Assembly: GCF_947496855.1 (NCBI RefSeq)
Contig: NZ_CANMED010000001.1
Span: 1 to 64,000 of the forward strand
Direction: 5' to 3'
Length of the DNA stretch: 64,000 bases
Source of the DNA: an uncultured Aquimarina sp.
Lineage (GTDB): Bacteria > Bacteroidota > Bacteroidia > Flavobacteriales > Flavobacteriaceae
The notes under the pieces are model-generated. The model worked only from the letters and a program-made list of their open reading frames with translations. It was not told where the DNA came from and made no database searches. Both the position numbers and the translations under genes were made by a program. Each line of letters opens with the position of its first letter. Position 1 is the first letter of the stretch. Below, in pieces: positions 7,344 to 15,241 of the stretch.

Positions 7344-9572
7344 ATGACCCCACGCAAACTATTATTACTACTTTTTGTTTTTTTGGCTACACTGACTATT
7401 CGTTCACAAACTAAAGAAGAATATTGCCAGCAATGGCATAAGGCGATGGATACTATTCAGAATTATGAAGTTGCATTTAAGTTATGTAATTATATGATTG
7501 ATAAAGTGGATGAAACTTGTAAAACGGAAATACAGATATCTCGAGGTTATATGTTTCTAAACCAAAGAAATATTGATTCTTCAGTTTATTATTTAGATAA
7601 GGGAATAGAACTCGCTAAGAAAATTGACAATCAAGAATTATTATCTTCTGCTTATGGTAAGAAAGCATATAACTTTGCATTACAAAACAATAAAGAAAAA
7701 GCAGAAGTACTCTTAAAAAAGACAAGAAAAATTCTTGTCAAATACCCCGAAAGCAAACATTGGATTTTATATCACCAGACACACGCATATCTGGCAGATA
7801 TTGAAACAGATTACGAAAAGGCTTTACAACATACAGACAGCACAGTTATTTTATCAGAACGTAATAACTTAATAGATTATTTACCATCTTGTTATGGAAA
7901 TAGAGGAACTTACTTTATCAGATTATCTAAGTATGAAAAAGCGGTGGATAGCTTTTTAAAAGCTATAGAGGTTCTAGAAAGAGATAGTAAACCTTCTGGT
8001 TTGGATATGTATTACTGTATGTTAGCTACTTCATATAAAAGATTAGATCAATATGATACTGCAATAAAATATTTCAAAAAAGCTATTAAAGAATCTGATA
8101 AGACCCAAAATAGTTATGTTCGCATGATTACCTATTCCAGGATGGCAGATGCACAGAGAAAATTGGATTTGGCAAGGGAAGCTCTTAATTCAGTAGATTC
8201 TACTCTAGTAATTGCTAGAAAACTAAATGATAAAGGATTCATAGCAGATGCACTTCATACAAAAGCAACAATCTATTTCGAAAATATTGAAAATTATGAT
8301 CAAGCCGAAATTTATTTTGAAGAAGCTTATCAAAGTGTATTAAAGGCAAATTCAGTAAAAAAAATGGATGATATGATGCTAATTTCTGCAATTGATGGAA
8401 TGGCAAAGATTAGTCTTAAAAAAAAGGAATATAACAAAGCAAAAATATATATAGATCTCTTAGAGAAAGAAACAGATAAGTCTAAAATATTAATATTTAA
8501 GAAAACACTTCACTACTATAAAAGTGATTATTATGAGAATTTAGGAGAATCTGAAAAAGCCTTAGTACATCTTAAAAAATTTCATTTAATAAATGATTCT
8601 ATAGCAAATGAAGAGGTGAAAACAAAAGTTGCGGATTTAGAAAAAAAATATGATACTAAAAAGAAAGAATTAGCAATAGTCACTCTTAATAAGGAAAAAG
8701 AAGAGCAACAGTTAGTGGTTCAAGAGGCTAAAAATCAACAGAATTTATATTTATTAGCAGCCGGCTTTTTATTATTAATACTAGGAATTGGTGCGTGGGC
8801 TTTCAGAAAGTTAAGGAAACAACAAAAGGAACTAGTTTCTACAAATCAAGTTAAAAACCGTCTCTTTTCTATTATTGCTCATGATTTAAGAGGGATGATC
8901 ATTCCTTTCCAACGATCAGGAAAAATATTGAAGTACCATATAGATAAAGGAAATCACGAAAAAACAATAGAACTTTCTCAAGCTTTAGAGCAAAATTCTG
9001 AAAGTCTCTCTAATATGTTAGATAATTTATTGAATTGGTCACTAGAACAAATGAATGGTTATAAAATGAACCCTGAAAAAATATTAGTAAGTAAACAATT
9101 AAACGAAATTATATCAGGATATAACCAGCAAGCTGTTTATAAGAAAACTGAGATTAATTTAAAATATCAAGAAGATTTATGGATTGACTTTGATAAAGGA
9201 GCTTTTCATGTCATTTTTAGAAATCTAATAGGCAATGCACTAAAGTATACTGAAGAGGGGAGTATTCGAATAGAATTTACAAATCAAGATGACGTGTTTT
9301 TATGTTCAGTAATAGATACTGGAGTGGGAATGTCTCAGGATCAGCTGGAGAATCTTTTCACTCTGGAAGAAAAAAAATCAACCATAGGTACACAAGGTGA
9401 AAAAGGAACAGGGCTAGGACTTAACCTAGTATATAGATTCATAAAAATGCATAAAGGAACGATCGAGGTTTCTTCCGAAAAAAGAATTGGCACACGTTTT
9501 GACTTAAGTATGCCCATAACCATATCGCTGACTAAAGAAGAAGGGGCAATTTCTAAACCTTTATCAGCGTAA
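7344..9572 (+). CDS. TPR-containing sensor histidine kinase
   Basis: 742 residues from ATG 7344. An N-terminal signal (MTPRKLLLLLFVFLATL to about residue 25) is followed by a periplasmic domain of TPR repeats (about 30-430), a coiled coil, one membrane segment near 470-490, a HisKA H-box IIAHDLRG with phospho-acceptor His513, and an HATPase domain with N-box (NLIGNALKYT), G1 (DTGVGM) and G2 (GTGLGLNL). It is 17 bases upstream of a LytTR response regulator, its presumed partner. TPR sensors of this kind are common in flavobacteria; the ligand is unknown. A decayed copy of its 3' end lies just upstream. The TTG at 7338 is an alternative start. Confidence 0.9.
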   Translation: MTPRKLLLLLFVFLATLTIRSQTKEEYCQQWHKAMDTIQNYEVAFKLCNYMIDKVDETCKTEIQISRGYMFLNQRNIDSSVYYLDKGIELAKKIDNQELLSSAYGKKAYNFALQNNKEKAEVLLKKTRKILVKYPESKHWILYHQTHAYLADIETDYEKALQHTDSTVILSERNNLIDYLPSCYGNRGTYFIRLSKYEKAVDSFLKAIEVLERDSKPSGLDMYYCMLATSYKRLDQYDTAIKYFKKAIKESDKTQNSYVRMITYSRMADAQRKLDLAREALNSVDSTLVIARKLNDKGFIADALHTKATIYFENIENYDQAEIYFEEAYQSVLKANSVKKMDDMMLISAIDGMAKISLKKKEYNKAKIYIDLLEKETDKSKILIFKKTLHYYKSDYYENLGESEKALVHLKKFHLINDSIANEEVKTKVADLEKKYDTKKKELAIVTLNKEKEEQQLVVQEAKNQQNLYLLAAGFLLLILGIGAWAFRKLRKQQKELVSTNQVKNRLFSIIAHDLRGMIIPFQRSGKILKYHIDKGNHEKTIELSQALEQNSESLSNMLDNLLNWSLEQMNGYKMNPEKILVSKQLNEIISGYNQQAVYKKTEINLKYQEDLWIDFDKGAFHVIFRNLIGNALKYTEEGSIRIEFTNQDDVFLCSVIDTGVGMSQDQLENLFTLEEKKSTIGTQGEKGTGLGLNLVYRFIKMHKGTIEVSSEKRIGTRFDLSMPITISLTKEEGAISKPLSA

Positions 9573-9589
9573 CATAAAGCATATAAATC

Positions 9590-10303
9590 ATGAATATTTA
9601 TGTAGTAGAAGATGACATGTTTCATCTAGAAGATATTAAAATCACTATAGAAGAATTAGGGTATTCATGCATAGGTAATTCCGACGACCCTTTTGAAGCA
9701 CAAGAACAAATAGGAGAACTAAGACCAGATGCTGTTATATTAGACATTCATCTTCATGGTAAAGAATCAGGTATTGCACTAGGAACTAAGATTAAAGAAT
9801 TATATGAAATTCCTGTGTTTTTTGCTACCTCTGATAATAATAAAGATATAATTAGCAAGGCAGCAGATATTAATCCAGCTGCTTATCTAACAAAACCAAT
9901 CAATAGAGATGATTTGCAAGCAGCATTGATTCTTGCTCGTAAACAAGAAATCACCTCTGTAGCAGCCGCTACCAATGAATCCGGAGATATATTCGTGAAA
10001 AGTGGTAACAAGTTAGTCAAAGTAAATCTAGATACCATTCTTTTTGCACATACTGATTCAAAAAATTATTGCTCAATAGTTACTGCGGATAATAAAAAAC
10101 TTTCTGTGCGGTATTCTATTTTAAAACTTTGCAAGAAACTTCACGGTTTAGAGTTTGTACAGACTCATCGTTCTTACATCATTAATTGGAACAAAATAGA
10201 TTCATTACACGAATATGATCAAACTATAGAGATACAAGGTCATCACATTCCTATTGGTAGGACTTTTAAAAATTACGTATATAAACGTCTTAAAGTTATA
10301 TAA
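9590..10303 (+). CDS. LytTR-family response regulator
   Basis: 237 residues. REC domain (1-120): acidic pocket D8/D9, phospho-acceptor Asp52 (VILDIHLHG), the T/S position in FFATSDNN and Lys in LTKPI. LytTR DNA-binding domain (about 135-237), including FVQTHRSYIINWNKIDS and IPIGRTFKNYV. It is cotranscribed with the TPR kinase. It faces the lanthipeptide-like cluster convergently across 103 bases. LytTR regulators typically bind paired direct repeats and in Firmicutes commonly control peptide/bacteriocin loci; control of the adjacent peptides is an inference. Its LytTR domain is nearly duplicated in the orphan protein at 13423. Confidence 0.93.
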   Translation: MNIYVVEDDMFHLEDIKITIEELGYSCIGNSDDPFEAQEQIGELRPDAVILDIHLHGKESGIALGTKIKELYEIPVFFATSDNNKDIISKAADINPAAYLTKPINRDDLQAALILARKQEITSVAAATNESGDIFVKSGNKLVKVNLDTILFAHTDSKNYCSIVTADNKKLSVRYSILKLCKKLHGLEFVQTHRSYIINWNKIDSLHEYDQTIEIQGHHIPIGRTFKNYVYKRLKVI

Positions 10304-10406
10304 TAATGATAAGAAAATAACTTAATAAAACTAACTATATAGCTAACTACATAAAAACACATTAATAATATAATATCACTTTTAATAATCAGTGAATTAA
10401 TAGCTA

Positions 10407-10604
10407 TTAAGGTGTACCATCGGATCCCACTGGTAACGTTTTTGTTGAAACACTTACCCAGCATACTAGTGGATGAGTATTACATATTTCTGAATCAGTA
10501 GGGTTTGGTACTCTTCCTAATCCTCCCTTAAATTTGTGAAGATTATCCAATTTCGCAATTTTGATTTTATCTAGGCTTAATTTTTTTCTTTTCTTATTTT
10601 TCAT
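10407..10604 (-). CDS. Lanthipeptide-like precursor peptide 4
   Basis: 65 residues. The leader has the KKLSLDKIKIAKLDN motif and a GG at 27-28, matching the class I lanthipeptide/natural-product precursor leaders of Bacteroidota. The predicted core has two Cys (EICNTHPLVCW) and ends SVSTKTLPVGSDGTP, with the array-wide STKTLP but without the terminal Cys of precursors 1 and 2. It is the last of four tandem paralogues and lies 168 bases after precursor 3, so it may have its own promoter. No LanB/LanC-type enzyme is in the window. Confidence 0.8.
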   Translation of the reverse strand: MKNKKRKKLSLDKIKIAKLDNLHKFKGGLGRVPNPTDSEICNTHPLVCWVSVSTKTLPVGSDGTP

Positions 10605-10772
10605 TTCATCAATTTATAGTTGACCAATGTATTAGAAGATTATGTTATGCTGGAATCTTTACGTTATTCAAACTAATCTTCACTTAGTTTTATATGATAT
10701 TTTTGATTTTTAATTCAATACTGTAATAAATGATATCTTTTCTTATTAAGAATAGAAAAATTAGTATATCAA

Positions 10773-10985
10773 TTACACATCGTTGGGGTCCACGATACCA
10801 CTACCTACTGGGAGCGTTTTTGTAGAAGTAGTATGTTGATCAGTAAGAGTCAAAACATTAATAGATGGAACATTTGCATCTAGTTCTATACCAGAAAGAG
10901 AGCCTCCTATAATAACTCTCATATTATTCAATCTGGCAATTTTATTTTTATCGAGACTTAATTTTCCTTTATAACTTTTTTTCAT
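10773..10985 (-). CDS. Lanthipeptide-like precursor peptide 3 (no cysteine)
   Basis: 70 residues: leader GKLSLDKNKIARLNN, GG at 27-28, Thr/Ser-rich middle, tail TSTKTLPVGSG followed by an acidic extension. It contains no Cys, so no (methyl)lanthionine ring can form. It could be a dehydrated linear peptide, a signal, a decoy, or a decaying copy. It starts 12 bases after precursor 2 and is probably in the same transcript. Confidence 0.78.
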   Translation of the reverse strand: MKKSYKGKLSLDKNKIARLNNMRVIIGGSLSGIELDANVPSINVLTLTDQHTTSTKTLPVGSGIVDPNDV

Positions 10986-10997
10986 TTTTCAAATTTT

Positions 10998-11204
10998 TTA
11001 GTGTTGCATGCAATTTGCAGAATCACTCGCTGGAAGCGTTTTTGTCGAAGTCTCACATTCATCAATTATACTTTCACAATTTATAATTGTTATAATTTCC
11101 GAATTGTTTCCTATAATTACAATAGATCCTCCTTTGATTGTACCCGTATTATTTAATTTCGCAATTTGGATTTTGTCCAGACTTAATTTCTTTTTATTTT
11201 TCAT
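10998..11204 (-). CDS. Lanthipeptide-like precursor peptide 2
   Basis: 68 residues: leader KKLSLDKIQIAKLNN, GG at 25-26, an Ile-rich middle with two Cys (NCESIIDEC), and the tail TSTKTLPASDSANCMQH carrying the third Cys. Ser/Thr and Cys spacing would allow thioether rings. The tail is nearly identical in DNA to that of precursor 1. It starts 10 bases downstream of precursor 1, consistent with one operon. Confidence 0.82.
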   Translation of the reverse strand: MKNKKKLSLDKIQIAKLNNTGTIKGGSIVIIGNNSEIITIINCESIIDECETSTKTLPASDSANCMQH

Positions 11205-11260
11205 TTCCTAAGTATTACATACAATTTGCAGAATCACTCGCTGGGAGTGTTTTTGTAGAA
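11011..11260. repeat. 39-bp direct repeat encoding the shared precursor tails
   Basis: Copies at 11011-11049 and 11222-11260 are identical at 36 of 39 positions and encode the STKTLPASDSANC tails of precursors 2 and 1. The sequence between the leader and this tail differs strongly between the two genes. This indicates recent duplication followed by change, or replacement, of the central segment. Confidence 0.85.
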
Positions 11261-11418
11261 TTACTCGTTTTTCTATCCTCCGTGTATTTAGTGCAAGTAA
11301 TACTTGGTATGTTTTCCTGTGTCGGAATAATAGAACCACCAATGATGGCTTGAGGGTTATTTAATTGTGCAATCTTAATTTTATCTAGACTTAGTTTTTT
11401 CACCCCTTTCTTTTTCAT
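11215..11418 (-). CDS. Lanthipeptide-like precursor peptide 1
   Basis: 67 residues and first gene of the array: leader KKLSLDKIKIAQLNN, GG at 27-28, core with one Cys in the middle (ITCTKYTEDRK) and the tail NSTKTLPASDSANCM with a penultimate Cys. The upstream 116-base gap after the TPR-AraC gene contains a 20-bp perfect palindrome and is the likely promoter region for precursors 1-3. Maturation and export enzymes must be encoded elsewhere. Confidence 0.82.
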   Translation of the reverse strand: MKKKGVKKLSLDKIKIAQLNNPQAIIGGSIIPTQENIPSITCTKYTEDRKTSNSTKTLPASDSANCM

Positions 11419-11485
11419 GACTTTTTTTATTCCTGTGTATGTGTCTAATCTACAATTTTAGTAGCGAATACGCACGAAAAGGTAG

Positions 11486-11505
11486 TTTAAATTTATAAAT
11501 TTAAA
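11486..11505. promoter_or_regulatory. 20-bp perfect palindrome upstream of the peptide operon
   Basis: TTTAAATTTATAAATTTAAA is a perfect palindrome 68 bases before the ATG of precursor 1, between it and the TPR-AraC gene. It could be an operator. An A/T-only palindrome can also arise by chance, and it lacks the GC stem of a terminator. The inner ATTTATAAAT recurs upstream of the orphan LytTR gene. Confidence 0.45.
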
Positions 11506-11534
11506 GAACTAATAAGGCTGTTTTCTTTTGTTTA

Positions 11535-13208
11535 TCAGGATTTTATATGTTTTATGAAATAAGAAGGATAGATACCTGTTTTTTTATGAAAAGCTGAAGA
11601 AAATGATTGGGCATTTTTAAAACCTACTTCTTCTGCAATGGCTTGTATTGTATACGACCTTAAAGATTTATTGACGCTTAATTGGTCAATGGCAAAGTCA
11701 ATTCTTAAATTATTAAGGTAATTTGCGAAGTTTACGTTTTTATAAACATTTATAATTTTTGATAAATAAGCACTATTTGTACTTAGTTCTTTTGCTAAAG
11801 AATTAAGCGTGTAATGTTTTTTTACAAATTGATTTTTGTCTTCAAAATCGTGAAGTTTTTTTAATATAGTTTTTATTACATCTTCAGGTATATCAATATC
11901 TTCTTTTTTTACAAGATCATTACTAATGTCTTTGATAAGTTCTGATTGATTTACTTTAGAGTTCTTTTGTTGCTCTAGTAGCTTTTGGAATCGTATTTTA
12001 TTTAAATAACTTTTTCTTAGGCCGTATACCGCTACTAAAATCAATATAATTGATAATACTAAGAGAAAAATAATGGTATTATCTTTTAAAAAAGTATCCT
12101 TTTCAAATTGTTTTATAAGCCTTTCTTTTTCGGAAATAAGTTCAGCAGCGTCATATTTTCTAGTGATATTTCTTGTTAAGTATACTTGATTTGCATGTTT
12201 AATACTATCTAGCTCCAGTTGCGTATTAATATATTCTATCTGTAATTCGTAATCGTTTTTTAATTTTGAATATGCTCTTAAATAGTCATAAACATCAATA
12301 ATATCGGGAATTACATCTTTTGTTTTTCTTAGGATAGTGTCTGTTTTTTTAAAGTAAGATATACTTTTTTCTTCCTCACCAAGATCTTTATAACTTCGGC
12401 CAATGTAATAATCACAGGTTGCTATTCTTGTTTCTAAAGGATCAAATTTCTGTATGATTTTTTTTCCTTTTTGTAAACTATCAATTGCTTTGTGATAATT
12501 ATTTAGTAAGTATTGATGTATTCCTGAAGTTACCAAGATATAAGAGTAGACTACTGAATCACCTGTCTTTATGGTTTTTTGAATTCCTTTATTGATGGTT
12601 ATTTCGGCAAGTTCGAGTTTTTTGGTATGTATGTAAGAATCTGCAAGCGCAAATAATCCTCGGTTGTAATTGAGTTTATTTATATACTTAGGATTTTGTT
12701 CCAGAAATTCTATATACTCAGCAAAAATAGTTTGTGCTTCTTCTCGATCACCAGACGTGTTTTTTAGTAGCCCAATATTGAATTTTGCCGAAAGATATAA
12801 TCTATCATTTCCACTTTTTTTAGCTGCCTCTGATGCTTTTACATAAAACTCCAAGGCTTCTATATAAGATCCTAATTCAAATTTTATATTACCTTTATAT
12901 AAATATCCCAGTGCTGGATATCTAAAATAATTTTTACTTTTTGTAATAGCAATAATGCTATCTATATAAGCGACGTTATCTTTAGGTCTAGTGCGAAATA
13001 ATTGGAAATATGCATTAGAAATATTTATAGTGTCAGATTTATGAATAGCGTCATCAAGATAGGTTTGTCCAATTTTTATCTTTAGCGAATCTATTTTTTC
13101 TTTTTGTATTAGTTCTCTTAATTCTAGATAATTATCCTGAGCAACCATCGAGTGTTTCGAGAATGATAAGATAATTACAAATATTATAGATAAACACTTC
13201 ATCTTCAT
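11535..13208 (-). CDS. Membrane-anchored TPR-AraC family regulator
   Basis: 557 residues: signal/anchor at the N-terminus (MKMKCLSIIFVIILSFSKH), TPR repeats (about 50-350), one transmembrane segment near 372-396 (IIFLLVLSIILILVAVYGL), a linker, and a C-terminal AraC/XylS double helix-turn-helix (about 455-557, including IAEEVGFKNAQSFSSAFHKK). This TPR-TM-HTH architecture is typical of Bacteroidota one-component membrane regulators. It lies directly upstream of the precursor array on the same strand and divergent from the orphan LytTR gene, making it a candidate local regulator. Confidence 0.88.
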   Translation of the reverse strand: MKMKCLSIIFVIILSFSKHSMVAQDNYLELRELIQKEKIDSLKIKIGQTYLDDAIHKSDTINISNAYFQLFRTRPKDNVAYIDSIIAITKSKNYFRYPALGYLYKGNIKFELGSYIEALEFYVKASEAAKKSGNDRLYLSAKFNIGLLKNTSGDREEAQTIFAEYIEFLEQNPKYINKLNYNRGLFALADSYIHTKKLELAEITINKGIQKTIKTGDSVVYSYILVTSGIHQYLLNNYHKAIDSLQKGKKIIQKFDPLETRIATCDYYIGRSYKDLGEEEKSISYFKKTDTILRKTKDVIPDIIDVYDYLRAYSKLKNDYELQIEYINTQLELDSIKHANQVYLTRNITRKYDAAELISEKERLIKQFEKDTFLKDNTIIFLLVLSIILILVAVYGLRKSYLNKIRFQKLLEQQKNSKVNQSELIKDISNDLVKKEDIDIPEDVIKTILKKLHDFEDKNQFVKKHYTLNSLAKELSTNSAYLSKIINVYKNVNFANYLNNLRIDFAIDQLSVNKSLRSYTIQAIAEEVGFKNAQSFSSAFHKKTGIYPSYFIKHIKS

Positions 13209-13308
13209 CAGTAGAGAACTTTTTAACCGTTGTACTTTTTAACGTATAACATAACACGAATGTAAAGATTTAATGGCTATCAATATAAATAATCATTAGA
13301 ATTTATAA

Positions 13309-13334
13309 GAGTTGATATTTATAAATTTCAACTC
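13309..13334. promoter_or_regulatory. Inverted repeat between divergent AraC and LytTR genes
   Basis: GAGTTGA and TCAACTC flank a TATTTATAAATT centre; 24 of 26 positions are symmetric. A further TTTATAAAT-type element lies on each side (near 13302 and 13339). It is about 90 bases upstream of the orphan LytTR start in the divergent control region, so an operator is plausible. Confidence 0.5.
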
Positions 13335-13422
13335 TAGATTTATAAATATCATTAATAATGCTTTGCATTGTACAATAGAACTGAGTTAGATTTGATAAAA
13401 TGAACAATAAAAAGCAGATAAC

Positions 13423-14028
13423 ATGGATACTTATAATGTAGATGCAAATGATTCATACTTAGAGGAGTTAGATATTGATATTAATGATCTCAAGAATGCA
13501 TCCTTGAGTAATTTGGGTACTTCTCTTACAGTACAAAAGCAAGTAATTAAACATACTCCAGATGGTATAATTATCGGATTTTATATTCGATCAAAACATG
13601 CTAGTTTAGGGTTAACCAAAAAGGTTAATTCACTTTATAAAAATCCAATGCAGTTTCCTTCATTTCAGGAAGAAGTTGCTATAGAAAAAAAAGAAAATAA
13701 ACAGCCTTCCTATTTATTTGTTAAATGCGGAAATAAGTTGATTAAAGTAGCTGTGGATACTATAATTTTTGCACATACAGATTCAAAAAATTATTGTTCG
13801 ATTATTACTTCTGATGGAAAAAAACTTTCTGTTCGTCATTCCATAACTAGTTTACTTAAAGCATTAAACCGTGATTTTTTTATTCAGACACATCGATCTT
13901 ATATTATTAATTGGCATAAGGTAGATTCGTTTTATGAGCAGGATCAAACTATAGAGATTCAGAAATATAATATTCCTGTGGGTAGAACATATAAGGAAGA
14001 ATTATATAAAAGAATACGAGTGATATAA
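13423..14028 (+). CDS. Orphan LytTR DNA-binding protein without receiver domain
   Basis: 201 residues. The C-terminal half (about 95-201) is a LytTR domain nearly identical to that of the response regulator at 9590: ILFAHTDSKNYCSIVT there reads IIFAHTDSKNYCSIIT here, and both carry QTHRSYIINW and the (I/V)GRT(F/Y)K motif. The N-terminal about 90 residues are not a receiver domain: no phospho-acceptor motif is visible and I do not recognise the fold. Because the DNA-binding part is shared, it probably recognises the same sites and could compete with or replace the phosphorylated regulator. It is divergent from the TPR-AraC gene. Confidence 0.85.
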   Translation: MDTYNVDANDSYLEELDIDINDLKNASLSNLGTSLTVQKQVIKHTPDGIIIGFYIRSKHASLGLTKKVNSLYKNPMQFPSFQEEVAIEKKENKQPSYLFVKCGNKLIKVAVDTIIFAHTDSKNYCSIITSDGKKLSVRHSITSLLKALNRDFFIQTHRSYIINWHKVDSFYEQDQTIEIQKYNIPVGRTYKEELYKRIRVI

Positions 14029-14038
14029 ATTTGTTAAA

Positions 14039-14072
14039 GATTCATCAAACTTACATAGAAGTTTGATGAATC
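14039..14072. terminator. Bidirectional hairpin between convergent genes
   Basis: A perfect 14-bp stem, GATTCATCAAACTT with AAGTTTGATGAATC, has a 6-base loop. It lies 11 bases after the LytTR stop and ahead of the stop of the convergent gene at 14113. The T run is weak on both strands. Confidence 0.7.
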
Positions 14073-14112
14073 CTCTTAACACACAAAACACAAATCTCTC
14101 GATTTAGATACA

Positions 14113-15156
14113 TTAGTTTCTTTTCCCATCAAATGATACACGAAGAATTTTACCATCTATTTCCAAATCATCGAATGTCATGTCAATTTCAATAGCTGAT
14201 GAATATTCACCTTCTACAATTACAGAGGTATATTCATCAAAATCATTTTTTCTTCCGAATTGTACGTCGTGGATAGAAAGAACACTATCGCTAAAATCTA
14301 AACGATATGTTTTGCATCCAGTTTTTACAACAGTACATATTCCTTTTCTGGTTTCGGTACCATAAGTTTTGAGTTTTCCTCTATAAATTCCTACTATATT
14401 TTTTGGTAGTGTACTAATTTCCGTAGAACCGCAACTTATCAAGTTCCCATAGTTATGATCGTGATTAATAATACAATTTCCGTTATGATTTTCATTATTA
14501 GAATTTATAGCAATTTCTGTGTTTCCAGTTCCTAAAGAGATATTTCCATTTTCTATTAGAATACCATTGTCTCCAGTACCAACCGAAACACTGCCATTAC
14601 TGGTATGAATACTCGCATTTTCCGTTCCAATATGTGTTTGATTTCCATTCATATAAATTCCAGTACTTCCTGTGCTCAAATGAATGCTGTTATTACCCGT
14701 TTCTGTGATAATGTTTTCTGAAAAGTCATCGTCTTCATCCCATCCATCATTTTCGATACTACCCGAGAAAGCAAGTGCTCCTTTAGATGTAGCTCCAATA
14801 GATAAATTTCCTTCTTCATTCAGACTAACAACAGATGTTTTTCCTTTGTAAATAATAGTAGAAGTATAAGTGTCTCCGTTCTTCATAAATTTTACACTTG
14901 TAATAGGAGAGATACCGTCACTAAAATGAAAGGCATACGTCTTATATCCTCTGGTTTTGATTGTACAGCTAACATTAGTGTTTACCTTAGTTTTAATATT
15001 TGTACTAGTTAGGACACCTGTGTATTTGGTTATCAAGTAATCAGGTAATTTTGTATTTGACTGCGCGTATAATGATATCGTTAGACTTCCGAATAAAAGG
15101 AATACTATAATCAAAATAGTTTTTTTAAGTGAATTGATACGGTGTAATGTTTCCAT
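14113..15156 (-). CDS. Exported two-domain protein with a Gly/Asn repeat linker
   Basis: 347 residues. The signal peptide ends near LTISLYAQ. Two copies of a domain of about 90 residues (about 35-130 and 245-345) share the pattern Y-x-G-x-L ... GxxTC/IxK...Y-x-FxFSD-(G/S)xxSI..V.F. Between them (about 145-240) lie short repeats rich in Gly, Asn, Ser and Thr (GSVSVGTGDNG, NISLGTGNTE) suggesting a beta-solenoid-like linker. The single-domain lipoprotein at 25040 carries the same domain (FSDGVPSLTGLRF). Function unknown; probably surface or periplasmic. A beta-barrel gene lies 85 bases upstream on the same strand, so cotranscription is plausible. Confidence 0.75.
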   Translation of the reverse strand: METLHRINSLKKTILIIVFLLFGSLTISLYAQSNTKLPDYLITKYTGVLTSTNIKTKVNTNVSCTIKTRGYKTYAFHFSDGISPITSVKFMKNGDTYTSTIIYKGKTSVVSLNEEGNLSIGATSKGALAFSGSIENDGWDEDDDFSENIITETGNNSIHLSTGSTGIYMNGNQTHIGTENASIHTSNGSVSVGTGDNGILIENGNISLGTGNTEIAINSNNENHNGNCIINHDHNYGNLISCGSTEISTLPKNIVGIYRGKLKTYGTETRKGICTVVKTGCKTYRLDFSDSVLSIHDVQFGRKNDFDEYTSVIVEGEYSSAIEIDMTFDDLEIDGKILRVSFDGKRN

Positions 15157-15241
15157 TATTTATTGTTTAAATTTTTATGAAAATTGAAATGCTAACACTA
15201 ACTGATTTTTTTTGATTAATAATAAACAGGAGGGATATTCC

